Assembly: GCA_014529385.2 (NCBI GenBank)
Contig: JABFUD020000319.1
Coordinates: 1 to 57,901 of the forward strand
Direction of reading: 5' to 3'
Origin: Adiantum capillus-veneris
Lineage: Eukaryota > Streptophyta > Polypodiopsida > Polypodiales > Pteridaceae
Length of the DNA stretch: 57,901 nucleotides
Below the pieces are notes generated by a model that saw only the letters and a list, made by a program, of their open reading frames with translations, searched no databases and was not told the origin of the DNA. Position 1 is the stretch's first letter, and every line of letters begins with the position of its first letter. Both the position numbers and the translations under genes were made by a program. This document shows positions 1-11,513 of this stretch, piece after piece.

Positions 1-276
1 AAATTTAGACCGTAGTCGAACTAAACTGCAAAAAACAGTAGGTTGGTGATGACTTTTATGAAGCATGTTGTCAGCTCCAATGACCATCATAGTGAACCAA
101 ATGTTGAGGCTGGTACCTGCATTTTCACAACAATTGTTGAAAACTTACTAGAGAAGTGGCAGGAAAGAATCAGGAAACCGAATGGACCCTGAGGATACTA
201 TTTGTGGAGAAGCTTGTGAAGTTCAACCTTTGGATGTTGATTACAAGGTACCCGTAGTTGGGGCTTCCATTGAAAA

Positions 277-540
277 GTGTTTTTCCTAGGTGTACTCTTG
301 GATGGGGGGTCAGGAGTTAATATTCTCTCGGAGTCAACCTGCAAATGTTTGAATCTTTTGAAGTGGGATCCAGCTCCTTTTCAGGTTAAAATGGCAAACC
401 AGAGGCAGGTTCAACCTTTAGGCATTTTAAGGAATTTGCAGATCTCAGTTGGGGGACTGCAATTTGTAGCCAACTTTGTAGTACTCCCGTTGGAGGAATC
501 TATTTGTTCTTATCCAATCATGTTGGAAGACCATGGTTAA
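277..540 (+). pseudogene. Ty3/gypsy aspartic protease domain (relic)
   Basis: Retropepsin-like segment of a decayed gypsy polyprotein. The translation shows LLDGGSGVNILSE, the DxGSGVN form of the catalytic Asp loop, followed by a hydrophobic flap-like stretch and a final PIMLEDHG, which occupies the place of the usual ILGRPWL motif. Upstream bases 1-276 read in pieces as a Gag-protease linker with stops. In intact relatives this domain cuts Gag-Pol inside the particle. The frame ends in a stop at 540 and the next 590 bases carry several stops, so it cannot be part of a working polyprotein. It is in the same orientation as the RT, RNase H and integrase pieces that follow. Confidence 0.8.
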
Positions 541-1132
541 GAGCAGCAAGAGTAAAGTAGTTATGGGGAGCAAACTCCATTGTGATCAAAAGGGTAAGAA
601 GAAAGTTAGAATGCAAATGGATGCCAAAAAGGTAATCCCACCAGGTTTTAGGGCATTGCATGCAGAAGGATTGAACATGGTAGAAGAGATTGGAGAGGAT
701 GTTGAAGAATAATTTATTAGAACCAATTCATTAGGGGTACCTATCTTGAAGTGGATGTGCAAAAGATAGCCACTAAGTATGTTTTGCAGCATCAGGATGA
801 TGGGCTAAAGTCCTTGACTCAGGAAGCACTGATTGCTCAGGGTAAGTAGTCAACTACCAAAATGGGTAATGAGTTATTGAAGAATTTGCAAATTGAAAAC
901 AAAGAAGAATTGGAAGCCATTGAAGCAGTAAAGTAGGTAGAAAGAGTATTTGAACATCAAATGGAAAGGACTGCAAGAGTCACTCGGGATGAATTGCAAG
1001 AATTGTACCTGAACACTGAGGAGGAACCACAAGCAGTAAAGGTTTCAACAGAACTAGATGAGGAGTTTAAGCAGAAACTGAAGCAGTTGTTTGCTGGAAT
1101 TCAAAGATGTTTTTTCATAAAAATATACTGAT

Positions 1133-2002
1133 ATGAAGGGAGTAGATGCTAGCTTTTTCCAACATAAAATTAACTTGAAAGCAGATGTAGTTCCAGTTGT
1201 ACAACAACGGTACAAGATGAATCCTAGCTATGCCAAACAAGTTGAAGAGGAAATTGACAAACTGTTGGCTGTGGGTTTCATTTACCCATTGGATGAGGTT
1301 ACTTGGTTGTCGCCAATTGTTGTTGTTCCAAAGAAGAATGGCAAGATCAGGGTCTGTGTAGATTATAAGAAACTGAATTTTGCTACAGTAACTAATCCAT
1401 TTCCTTTCCTTTTTGTGACACATTATTGGATGCAGTAGCGGGACATGAGATTTACAGTTTCCTGGATGGTTTTAGTGGATACAACCAAATTTTAATGGCA
1501 CTTGAAGACAGAGAGAAAACAGCCTTTGTGACTGAATGGGGAGTTTATGCCAGTAATGTGATGACATTTGGCTTGAAAAATGTTCCACCAACATTTCAGA
1601 AAGTAGTTTAGTGTGTATTTGAAGAATACATTACAACATTTATGAGGGTTTTCTTGGATGATTTTAGTCTTTTTGGAAAGAAATAGGAGCATCTAGAGCA
1701 CTTGAAGTTATGTTTTCAAAAATGCAGGGACTAGGCTGTCATTGAACCCAGCCAAGGGTGCTTTTGTAGTTCAAAGAGGAGTTCTCCTAGGACATGTCAT
1801 TTTTAAAGAAGGAGTATCTATAGATCCAAGCAATGTGGTAGCAATCAATAAAGCACTAGAACCAAAGACCATTAAGCAATTGGGAAGATTTTTGGATCAA
1901 GTGAAGTGGCATAACCGATTTTTGAGATATTTAGCACATGTTTGTACACCACTAACCAGACTTACAAAGAAAGATGCAGTTTTTGAATGGGGAGAAGAGT
2001 AG
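1133..2002 (+). pseudogene. Ty3/gypsy reverse transcriptase (relic)
   Basis: Palm and fingers of a gypsy reverse transcriptase spread over two reading frames. Visible motifs in order: SPIVVVPKKNGK, RVCVDYKKLN, FLDGFSGYNQI, FGLKNVPPTFQ, and FLDD (about 1651-1662) at the YxDD catalytic site, followed by the connection segment ending FEWGEE. A frame change near 1430 and stops at 1611, 1684 and 2002 break it. The DYKKLN, GFSGYNQI and FVTEWG wording is typical of non-chromodomain plant gypsy lineages and differs from the intact element at 15-20 kb, so this is a separate, older family. Confidence 0.85.
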
Positions 2003-2020
2003 GGTAGAGCATTCAGGATA

Positions 2021-2460
2021 TTGAAGAAGATGTTGACTGTAGCACCTATTTTGATTGTTCTTGATTGGAATTTACCGTTTCATATCTTTGTAGATGCATC
2101 TCATGTGGCAGTTGGTGCAACCTTGATACAGGAAACAAGGAGAGGCTGGTTTAGACCAGTTTATTATGCCAGCATGGTATTGACACCTACAGAGAAGAAT
2201 TATTCAGTGGGTGACTGAGAGAGAATGCTTGGAATGATCTATGCATTGCAGAAATTTAGACATTACTTTTTGGCCAATAGGGTAATTTTTCAAGTAGATC
2301 ATCAAGCTCTTATTTATTTGGTGAACAAACCACATTTGTCAGGAAGGTTGGCGAGATGGATATCGCTATTGCAAGAATTTGATTATGTGGTCATACATAC
2401 TCCTGGACGACTTCATGTTTTGGCTAATTATCTCAGTAGATTGGAAACAAGTGAAGCTGA
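2021..2460 (+). pseudogene. Ty3/gypsy RNase H (relic)
   Basis: RNase H domain directly after the RT piece. HIFVDASHVAVGATL holds the first catalytic Asp, NYSVGD followed by a stop sits where the conserved Glu helix starts, QVDHQALIYLVNK gives the next Asp, and VLANYLSRLE is the end motif, where the usual ADALSR Asp is replaced by Asn. One in-frame stop lies at about 2216. Normally this domain removes the RNA template during cDNA synthesis. With the last Asp changed and a stop present it should be inactive. Confidence 0.8.
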
Positions 2461-2544
2461 TTCCTCAAGAGTACTTGACCAATTACCTGATGCAGGTCTG
2501 TTTTTAGTTCAGGTGACTGACCAGTCAGGGATTGGTACGAAGAT

Positions 2545-3770
2545 ATGTTTCAGGTTTTGACTGAAGGAGTATTACCTGACTCTATGACCAAAGATCACAG
2601 GAAGAGGATGGCATTAAGAAGTAAATCATTTACAGTTATTGCAGGACTTTTATATAAGAGAGGCATTGATCAGGTAATAAGGAGATGTGTGCCACAGTTT
2701 GAGCAAAAAGCAGTTTTGGCAGAAGCTCATGCAGGGAATGAGAAAGGCCACCGTAAGGAAAGTTTTTCAAGCAGGATTCTGGTGGCCAACAGTAATTAGA
2801 GATGCTCAAGAGTTCAGTAAAACCTATTTGCTGTGTCAAAGAGATGGCAGGCCATTGAATGTGGATAGAATTCCATCGCAACCAATTTTGCCTTTGGAAC
2901 CATTCCAAAAATGGGGATTGGATTTTGTTGGTCCAATCAAACCACCTGCCAGATTTACACAAAACAGGTATATCTTGGTTGCAACTGACTACAGTACAAA
3001 GTGGGTAGAGACAGTAGCTTTAAGAGACAATAGAGCAAAAAGTGTAGCCAAGTTTTTGTACAAAAACATTATGACCAGGTTTGGCTGTCCCATTGAGCTA
3101 GTTTCTGACTCCAGAGGACATTTTATAACAAAAGTAGTCAGTAAACTAATTGAATCGCATATGATTTTGCATAAAAAGTCAACAATGTACTATCCCCCAG
3201 GCCAATGGACAAGCAAAAAGTACCAACAAGATTTTGGTCAGGATTATCAGGAAGCTAGTCAATCAACACATGACAAATTGGGATGAAAATTTGGATTCTG
3301 CACTATGGGCTTTTAGAACAACATACAAAGTTACTACTGGAATGACACCATTCAAGTTAGTGTATGGGTTGGAAGCAGTGGTGTCCATGGAATTTATAGT
3401 GCCAAGTCTCAGGGTTGCAGTTCAAGAAAAGCTGTCTCCTGAAGACTCAGTCAGTTACAGGAAAGAGGCTTTACTAAGGTTGGAAGAGGATAGAATCCAT
3501 AGCCAGTACATTGCTAACATTATCCAACAAAGGAGACAAGCTTGGATTAATAGAAATATTAAATTCAAATTTTTTTCTCCAGGTGATTGGGTGCTGGTCT
3601 ATAGCAGTAAATTGGGCTTGAGACCATGTAAACTCAAACTCAGGTATGTGGGGCCATTCCAAATTGTAAAATCAGTGGGTCCCAATACTTTTTACTGTGT
3701 GATCAGGAGGGTACAATTATTCTCAAACCTATCAACGGATTTCGACTTAAACCATTTTTTGGGCAATTAA
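2545..3770 (+). pseudogene. Ty3/gypsy integrase (relic)
   Basis: Integrase in three frames. A damaged zinc region (GHRKESF and LLCQRDG, where the CxxC has lost a Cys) is followed by the catalytic core: WGLDFVGPI (first Asp), YILVATDYSTKWVE, LVSDSRGHF (second Asp), then YYPPGQWTSKKY, where the family normally has NGQ(V/A)E, so the catalytic Glu is not seen. ALWAFRTTYKVTTGMTPF and a basic C-terminal region complete it. Frame changes occur near 2690 and 3234. No chromodomain is present at the C-terminus. A further ORF starts 44 bp after the stop. Confidence 0.85.
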
Positions 3771-3813
3771 GGGTCAGGAATCAAGGGGACATCTTATAAA
3801 TGATGATTTTTTT

Positions 3814-6042
3814 ATGGTGACTAGTTATGCGTGTGAAAGGATAGTACGTAATCACAACCTGATGTACAACCCATTCTTGCGTTTTACGACGGGGCTGAGG
3901 ATGTCGACAGTTCGTAACTCCTCTGTGAGTGTTGGTCTGGATGCAAGAGCCGATAATGAAATTATTGCCATGTTAAGAAGCTCTGCAAGAAAGACTCGCT
4001 TTCAAGGCCCGATGGTGCAAGACCCAAGCTTTGATGATGAACCAGAGATGATAACCCCTACTCACGTGGTACAACCCAAAGAGGAAACTTTCTCCGACTG
4101 CACGTTTCTTGATTTCAGGTATGACTTGGAAAGTATTGAAGTAAACAATGCATGGCTTAGAAAAATTGGTCTCCTAGATTTTTCAAGACTCCCATGGGTG
4201 AGTTGGAGAAACTGTCACATGGCCATAGTTTACTTGAAGCAACTGCAGTCAAATGATGGATAGGTTTTCAGGGAAGACTATTTGATTGAAGAGTTAGTAG
4301 CTAAGGTGTTTGACCTCTCTACTGCAGATGATAATGAGTTCAGCAAGGCCAATGAGAAAGATATGACCAGGTCTTTTGGTCCATCTCAGGGAGAAAGGCA
4401 TTATTACCAACTGTCAAGAATGAAGAATGCAGTTAGGCTACAGCAGATCAGGTGGTTTATAGAAAGGGTCTTTTTGTTGGTAAAGTCTGAATACATCAGT
4501 AGGGAGAATTATGACATCTTTTAGCTGCAGAAAGTGGTAGACACATGGGGTGGGCTAATATTTTGTTTGATAGGATGAAATTTGAAATTTACACAAAGCA
4601 AAGAAGGAAAGATAGGACAACTAAGGTTGTGCCTTATCTTGCTGTTGTGTTTCAATATGTCAATAACAAAAGCATTTTGTAGGGGATATAGTCCCAAATT
4701 TCACCACAGGTAATTGAAGATGTGGGCTCTTCAATAAGAAGAGAGAAGAGACATAAATGTTCTTGGACCACAGATCTGTGCAGATAGATAAAGACATTCA
4801 GGATCTTTTATCTGCACATTACTCTAAACAAGAATCTTTGGATGCAGTGAAAGATAAGATGGACAAGGAGTTTGGAGATTTGTTTTTTGATACTCCAACA
4901 TGTGTGCCTAAAAAGCCTGTGATACCTGCAACTGCCAAAACAGGTTTTAAGATCAGAAGACTTCATAAGTTGTCAAAGCAGGAGCCTATAGCTACATTTG
5001 GAGATCCTATTTTGGAGAGACCTGCAATTTTAAAGCTCAATTTGCTAGTGTCTCTTTTGCTAAAGTGCAAACTGCACTAAATTTGGTTAAAGAGTATGTG
5101 GAGCAGCAGTCTCTAGATCTCACATTTTTTAGCAGAGAAAATAATGGCCTTCAAATTGAACTGAAGCAGGTTAAGAAAGGGGCTTTAAAGGAGAAGAAAG
5201 CAGAGAATGAGATAGAGATTTTGGCTAAAAAGGTTAAGGACTTAACCAAAGCTCAGGAACTAATGAGACAGGAGTTGGACTCTTACAAGCAGGTAGTGTC
5301 AATCAGAGAAAAGACTTCAGATAGAATTTCTAACTGGAAGGAGGAGTGGTTCCAAGTACTGCAAGATCAATTGACTGAAATGTCTATTGTTAATGCATCT
5401 TTGGAGAGTAGCAACAGGGTACTGTTAAGCAGGGTTGCAGCTTGTAAATAAGTGGAGGAAAAGATTAGACACATGTCAGAGGAAGAGCTGGATTTAGAAG
5501 GCTGGTATGTCAGTTCAAGAGATATTGAGAAAATGAAGAGTGAGGTCATGGAGTATATGAAAGGAGTGTGGGAGCAGATTAAAATTAAAATGTATGATGT
5601 GGTTAGTAAATCCTATCAGGCTTTTGCAGAGGAGGAGTCCAAGGAGGAAATTTTGCTTTTATAGAGACAATTAGCTGATTTGAAGGAGCAAAATGCAGAA
5701 TTGCAACAGAAGGTGCAAGTAGAGGTGGAAATGGATATTGCACCAGCTGAACCAATTCAGACTACAGTTGAAGTGGAAGATAAGGATACAGTTTAGTTGT
5801 CATTTCAAAAAACAGTTCAGGGATCATTTCAGGAAGCGGGTCAGACTGCAGTTTTATTTCCAGTTATACAGGTTGATGACACAGAGGATCAGGAGAACAT
5901 GGAAGAACTTTCACTGAAGAGTGCTGAGGCAATGTCTGAAGATCAAGGTATTGATGCTACATTACTTGAAGCTGCTCAGGATATGGAGGAACAGTCAGGA
6001 GATCCTGTTGAAACTGAAGATTTTGGTCTTCAAGAGCAATAG
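3814..6042 (+). pseudogene. extra ORF downstream of gypsy pol, coiled-coil rich, unknown function
   Basis: A mostly single-frame region of about 740 codons broken by a few stops (near 4261, 4522, 5449, 5662, 5794) and a frame change near 4530-5060. The N-terminal third looks globular, with a Trp-rich patch (LPWVSWRNCH) and a helix-rich block around 4282-4524. The middle, 5065-5660, is a long Lys/Glu/Leu heptad-like coiled coil. The tail, 5797-6042, is very acidic and Gln/Glu rich. I see no signal peptide or membrane segment, which argues against an envelope-like protein. Athila/Tat-type plant gypsy elements can carry an extra ORF beside pol. I do not recognise this one. The continuity of meaningful frames shows it was once coding. 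Confidence 0.6.
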
Positions 6043-6396
6043 CAAGAAGAATTTTACTTTGATTTTCAAGGGATATTGTGGGTTCTTAAAATTTTTTGCA
6101 AACATTGCCTACCGGATGTGCCAGGTGTTAGGCCCTGATGCTTCAGTAGTGGTTTATTTACTTTTTGTTTATAATCAAGGTGAAAATTTTTGGCGCATCA
6201 TGGCAGTTAGGAGTCGTTAGTTGTTTTCTTCTTAGAGAAGTTGGACTGTATTCAGCACGGTGCTGTAGCGTGTGTTTAGATGATGCAGAGTATGCAGTCA
6301 TACAACACAATTTCTTTGTGTCAATGATGTTCTGCAGTTTTCTGTTGTGTAGTAAAGCCATGTCGTATGCAGTTTACTGTGTATTTACCTTGAACT

Positions 6397-6424
6397 ATTG
6401 TTAGGGAAGTTAGCCCCTAACAAT
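6397..6424. repeat. perfect 10-bp inverted repeat
   Basis: ATTGTTAGGG at 6397-6406 and CCCTAACAAT at 6415-6424 form a perfect 10-bp stem with an 8-nt loop. It lies about 350 bp after the extra ORF, where the 3' end of the old gypsy element would be expected. The rest of 6043-6690 holds no recognisable gene; it may include remains of that element's 3' LTR, but no partner copy is in the window. Confidence 0.5.
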
Positions 6425-6699
6425 ATTCTCCAACATTTTTGAATTGTGATTACAATAGTGGAACAACGATTTCATAAGCATTGCTTGGCACTAGTTTTTC
6501 TTGAAAATGGAGGTGGGGGGTCGTGGATCATGATCCATGTTCCACCCCTTTTGTGAATCGTGATTATATGGCTGTGTTTTGTCATATAAGAGGAGCACTC
6601 CCATGCACTTGTTTTTGAAATTTGATCTTGGTTTGCCTTCCCAAAAGTTCTCTGTCAGTTTGCCCAAATCCTTCTTTTGATTTGATTGATGCAGTTTTT

Positions 6700-7165
6700 G
6701 TGATAATCTGTGTGTACTTGTGTGATACACCAACAATCTTGGATATGGAATGCAAATCCAACCAAGAGCCATGCTTCAATGCTTAAGCTTGCCATCTTCT
6801 TCATCTTAATAACTATGCTATTATGCTATGCTAAGCAAGAAGAGTGATGATAAGTGAGGAACTATGTCTTTCTCCTATGAATGATTCTTCTTCCTCTTCC
6901 CTACCCTCATTCCTCTCTAGCTCTCTCCACCTTCGAAGGTGTTTGAGGCCTTGGGACTGAGGCTTGGGATAGTTAATTCTTTTTGCAAAGTTTATGTTAT
7001 GCTCCTGACGCATGAAGCTTTCCATCTTCATATCATCACCAAGGTCACAAGGAACACAAAGCTTGTATTGTACCAAGTCTCTCTTGATGGGAGAATCTAT
7101 AATACAAATGCCTTTTGGAGGGGGGGACCGGCTCCAAGTAAATCCAGTCCTCAACTATTGTCATG
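6700..7165 (+). mobile_element. truncated LTR relic, inverted relative of the 13.3/20.6-kb LTRs
   Basis: The plus strand here matches the reverse complement of the LTRs at 13252-14842 and 20553-22141. Shared blocks include AATCCAACCAAGAGCCATGC (near 6757), the CACCTTCGAAG block near 6930, and GGGACCGGCTCCA...TCAACTATTGTC near 7124-7160. It is clearly diverged and ends abruptly at about 7165, where the copia integrase frame begins, so it lacks the LTR 3' end. It is older than the near-identical pair at 13-22 kb and lies in opposite orientation. Confidence 0.7.
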
Positions 7166-8841
7166 TTCTCGCACATAAATACTTCGGACTTTTCCTTAAG
7201 CGGATACACCCATGCATGCCTTGAGTAATCATCAATAAAAGTCACGAAGTAAAGGTAATTGCCCAAGGATGGAGTTTGCATGGACCCACAAAGATCACTA
7301 TGGACAATCTGCAACCTGGCATGTGGCCCTAACTGAACCATCCTTTGGATACTTTGAACACTGCATCTTACCCAAAATACAGCCTTCACAAACATGTTTG
7401 ACAGGTGCTTCAAGAGGCGGCAAAGAAGCAACCATATCATATTTTTGCAAACGCAGCAAATTAGCAAAATTCAGATGACCAAAACGTGCATGCCAAAGTT
7501 TTGCATCTGAAATAGCCTTTGAATCCACAACTACATTTGCAAAATTCTGCCCATACTTGTCATACAAAGTGAGCTTATACAGGCCACGACATAGCCAGGT
7601 GCAACAATTTTATCATCGAAACTGAGATCATATACTGTACATCTGTCATCCACAAATTTGACTACAAGACCAAGTCTAGTAAGTGCAGATACAGACAAAG
7701 ATTCTTCTTGATACCAGGTACATAAAGTGCATCAACAAGTGTGAAAGAACTGCCATTTGCAGCAGTAAGCACAATCTTTCCAACTCCCAGAACCGAAGAA
7801 GAGGCATTTTTGGCACAAGTAACTGAATTCCCATGAGGGACAGACTCAAGAGAGGTGAACAAGTCACGGTGAGGTAATGTGCTTTGTAGCACCACTATCA
7901 AAATACCACGCATGTGAATCTATAGCAATTGACATGCATGCATCATGGACAGTAGGGTTATAAGTGCACTCTACACTCTAAATCAACATCAGCATCACAA
8001 TCTCCTTTCAAAGAAGACTCAACAATAGCTGCATTTGTAGTGGAACCAACATTAGTACTGGAACCACCCTCTTTGGGCTTCAACTTAGGACACTGCTTGA
8101 TCAAGTGATCATTAGCTTTACAATAATGGCAACACATATTCTTTTTGCCCTTATCATCAAAATTTCTAGATGAATTGCTGCCAGCAGAAGCATTAGGAAC
8201 AGGTGATTTTTCACTCGCAGAAAACCCATGAGAAGTGGTTGCATTAATATTACCATCTTTTCTTTGAGCAACAATAAAGGCCTGTTCAACTGCACGTTGT
8301 CTGGCAAGGCATCAAGAACATTTTGCACAAGGGAACTGTCTAAAATGACTTCACTTGCAAAAATAAGTTGCTCATTGATATCCTTGACACCAACAAGGAA
8401 AGTGTCCATATCATCTTCCTCGTGCATAATCTTCGATTCTATCTCTTTACGCAGCAATGCAATTTTAGCCTCATTCCAAATTGCATAAAGACCAACCAGA
8501 ATATCTCAAGCTTGTTTTGCAGATTTCACTGAACGAATGTGAGGAGTAATGGTGCGCTTCACAAACAACTCAATCAATGCATGAGCTTGCGCATCCTTTA
8601 CATCCCAACAAGCTTGTTCTATCGTAGGCAAAACAACTCTAACAGCAGCAAGAACTGCAACATCCTCAACATCCCCTACATCCTCAGAACCAGGATGCAC
8701 ATCAATGCCTTGCACAATATTATAGACACCCTTTGACACAAAAGCGTGTTGCATCATGTAAGCTCACATAGGGTAATTGTTCCTATCCAATCTGTCCTCA
8801 GCAACAAACATCTTGAACACATATTTGTTGTTGTCGGCCAT
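7166..8841 (-). pseudogene. Ty1/copia gag-protease-integrase N-terminal fragment
   Basis: Decayed copia polyprotein read leftwards. Gag starts at the ATG complement at 8841 (MADNNKYVFKMFVAEDRLD), with stops near 8765 and 8507. A CCHC zinc knuckle, CHYCKANDHLIKQC, lies at about 8094-8135. Protease keeps the DSGAT active site at about 7888-7902, then VLGVGKIVL and ALYVPGIKKNL. The GAG-pre-integrase zinc region (LWHARFGHLN, CEGCILGK) lies at 7380-7540, then the integrase core start (HSDLCG, TFIDDYSRHAWVYPLKEKSE). The frame breaks at about 7165 at an unrelated LTR relic. No RT or RNase H remains. Several frameshifts rule out function. Confidence 0.85.
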
Positions 8842-9159
8842 GACGAATGCCTGCACCTGATGTGAAAACTTCCCGAAAAGAGGAGAAGCAAAGTGGGAAC
8901 AACACGTGCTATATAGCACAAACCGTAAAAGATTGTAAGGGACATGTTATGCGAAAAATGGCACCAACAAAAATTCTGCACAAAATGAAAAAATAGCTTG
9001 TGCAGTACTGCCTGTGGGGGAAATGGAGGCTGAAATGAGCCCAAATCAAAATTCTGAGCAGACCGAGCTCTTCTAGCTTTCTTGAAATGTTTATCAACCT
9101 GCGAATGCTCACCAAAGATCATAAAAATCGCTAGCAACTAAGCTCGGGAGATGCAACCT

Positions 9160-9171
9160 GCTATGATACCA
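9160..9171 (-). other. primer binding site of copia element
   Basis: The minus strand reads TGGTATCATAGC, one base different from TGGTATCAGAGC, the complement of the plant initiator-Met tRNA 3' end. It sits 2 bp from an LTR end (minus strand ...CCAACA) and 320 bp before the copia Gag start, the expected order. Confidence 0.75.
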
Positions 9172-9173
9172 AT

Positions 9174-9430
9174 TGTTGGAATTAGGGTTGCAAGAAAACA
9201 CACATAGCTTGGAGAAGATGAAGGAATCTCAAGGCACACAATAAAGAGTGTATTACTTAGTGTGCAATGGAAAGATAAGTTAGCCCTTGAGTGATGGGCG
9301 TATATACAATGCACAAGGGAAAAAACCTCCTAGAGAGGGAAAAAATGCCATGGCGGTCCAAAGTGTGTTCACACACATCACTACCACATGTATATGGTAA
9401 CACTTAGTTGGCCAAATTTTTCATGTCATA
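9174..9430 (-). mobile_element. copia 5' LTR, outer end unresolved
   Basis: The inner end is set by the PBS: plus-strand TGTTGGAATTAGG starts at 9174, so the LTR ends ...CCAACA on the minus strand. The outer end is not clear because the matching 3' LTR is missing; 9430 is an estimate. From there to about 10265 I see no gene or recognisable repeat. Confidence 0.45.
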
Positions 9431-10379
9431 CCACCTGCGACTTAGATGGCTCGTCGTTTAAACTTTTAGTCATCATTTGCTACCGATTTTGCAATTATGG
9501 TTAGATTGAAGTTAGCCCAAAATTTGATTTGCATCAAATCACTCCATATTTGTCATGCTCAAAGCTCTTGCTTTGTAGGTTCCGTGTTTTCTTATAGAAC
9601 TTGATTTTGAACCGAACTAAGGTATGTGCGATGTGCATGGGCAAAAACAACGTGTTTATGGAAGGCCGTGTAAGGTGGCCCTAAGTAGGCTCAAAGAAGA
9701 GATGCATTGGGTAACACAGTATTGTGCAAGATATGGGTATTGAACCAACTGTTCAGTGGCTTTTGCCGATGAGGTTTCATCCTTTGTACATTTGCCAAAC
9801 AGAAGTTTCTAAAGCTCTGATGCCCTTTCCTTAATGGTCGGTTTTAGGATTGGCCGTTGTGTTTCCAAGAGATGATTGGTTTGAACTTTAGGGATCCATT
9901 TGACTGTTTTTGAAGGTGGCACCGAGATTGGGTTGTTTGTTGTTTTCCTTTTCCATTCCCATCTGAATGTTCTTGTTTCTTGTGTAGCTCCACTTTGGTT
10001 TTCGGAATCCATTTGCAGGTGGTTGATCCCGTGGAATCTTGAAATAGTCAATTTAAGTTCATGTGTCAATTTTGGTTAGCTTTGTTGGTTGTGGCGCTTG
10101 AAAATTTGTTTGGAAATGAGGTGTAGGGTCGAGTTACAAGCAGTGTCTTTGGGATCCATAGCTGAGTTGGTTTGGATTCCATGATTGATTTTTGGATCCA
10201 AACTTTAATAATGCTGTTTTTTCATTTACTAGCAGGTAGTTTTGGAGCAGAGCCAAGCAATTCTTCCTCTATTTCACATTCAATTGAATCCTTCTCTTCA
10301 TCCCATATGTGATTTGTTTACATGAATGGTGTAACATAAGGCTGGTCCTTGAGATAATAATGAAGTGCATCATCCTTTC

Positions 10380-10760
10380 AATTTGGAACAACTTTGTAAG
10401 TTCGCATCCATGAAACTCCCAAAATGATGCTCTCATTGAGATTTGTGTCAGCCATAATGTGGAATCAATGTGGGCATTGATTTCCATCAATGTTAATCGA
10501 GACATTGGCTTGTCCCAAAATAACCATGGTTTCCCTGTTGGCTGCTTTGAGTTCAATTTGGGTTGTTTCAATCATTGATTCTGATAATTTTAGGGAGGTT
10601 GAATATTGCATGGCATTGACACGTGTTCCAATATCCACAAGTTCCCTTTTGGTTGTTCCATTGACTAAGCAGACATTGATCCAAACATCCATACCGCCAA
10701 GCCAAGTGTGCTTGACTTGAATTGCTGCACTGGGAGGTGGTGGTTGATGTTGTTCCTTTC
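10380..10760 (-). pseudogene. retropepsin-like domain downstream of integrase
   Basis: Read leftwards: a Pro-rich lead, HTWLGGMDVWINVCLVNGTT, then ELVDIGTRVNAMQ and, after a stop, ADTNLNESIILGVSWMRTYK. This is the layout of a gypsy protease: substrate-binding strand, D-x-G loop (DIG instead of DSG or DTG), hydrophobic core and an ILGxxWM end motif. It begins about 25 bp before the integrase reading frame to its right stops, in another frame. Normal gypsy order is protease before RT, so this is either the start of a second fragmented element or an unusual rearrangement. The region to 9430 shows no RT. Low Asp-loop conservation and the stop indicate no activity. Confidence 0.55.
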
Positions 10761-11513
10761 ATTTTCAATTTTGTAATTGTGCTTGACTTTAGTTTCTTGA
10801 ACTCTCTTCTGTCTCTCCTTAGCTAAGTGTATCTTTTCCAACATGTCCATGGGGAGAGGTTGTTGATACAATTTCAATGTGCAACCATTTATATAGCTAG
10901 ACATCACCTCTCCCTTTAATGTTGCAAGTTGGATAGCTCCACTTGGTGATATGTCATTGATCACATATGGATCGTTACCCCGCTTTTTAAGTTTCTTGGA
11001 ATGTTGTTCAAGGGTGTAGACTAACATGTAGTCACCCTTTTGAAATTCCTTGTTTTTCACATGGTGGTCATGGAATTGTTTCATTTTTTATTTTTGCACA
11101 TACATGGCAATAACTAACTGAAGTATTGTCTCATCCAACTACATTAGTTTGTCTAGTCTTTCAAAGAACTCATGCCCCATCCATCCCAAGTTTTGGGCCA
11201 CGCGTAGTGTAGGAATTAAGAATTCTACCAGCAATATGGCATTTATCCCAAACACAAAGTTGAAAGAAGTATTATTTTGTGGCATTTTATATTCTACCGG
11301 ATATGCCCATATGGCTGAATGTAGCTTTAGTTCCCCATCCGATCTAGATTCACCTCACAATCTTGGTGAGCATGGTGCACAATATTTTGTTGGTGCTCTT
11401 GGCTTGTCCATTGGCTTGAGGGTGGTATGAAGCTAATTTAGAATGAAGTATCATAAATTCATGCAACAAAAAAATCAACCATGTCATTAATGAAATGAAT
11501 GCCTCGATCACTC
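10665..11513 (-). pseudogene. Ty3/gypsy integrase core and C-terminus (relic, split element)
   Basis: Starts at the junction with VSDRGIHFIND, the second catalytic Asp block of gypsy integrase, then damaged PSSQWTSQEHQ (relict HPQANGQ..) and a C-terminal open frame from 11084: KNEFQKGDY-type linker, SKKLKKRGNDPYVINDI, LKLYQQPL. The first catalytic Asp and the zinc domain are absent because the piece begins exactly where the truncated gypsy gag at 11512 ends. The other part of what is probably the same host element (protease and RT start) is at 22142-24100, on the far side of the young insertion. No chromodomain is seen. Confidence 0.75.

Noticed and set aside
3814-6042. Envelope gene for the extra ORF
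   Set aside because: No signal peptide, cleavage site or membrane segment is visible; coiled coil and acidic tail dominate.
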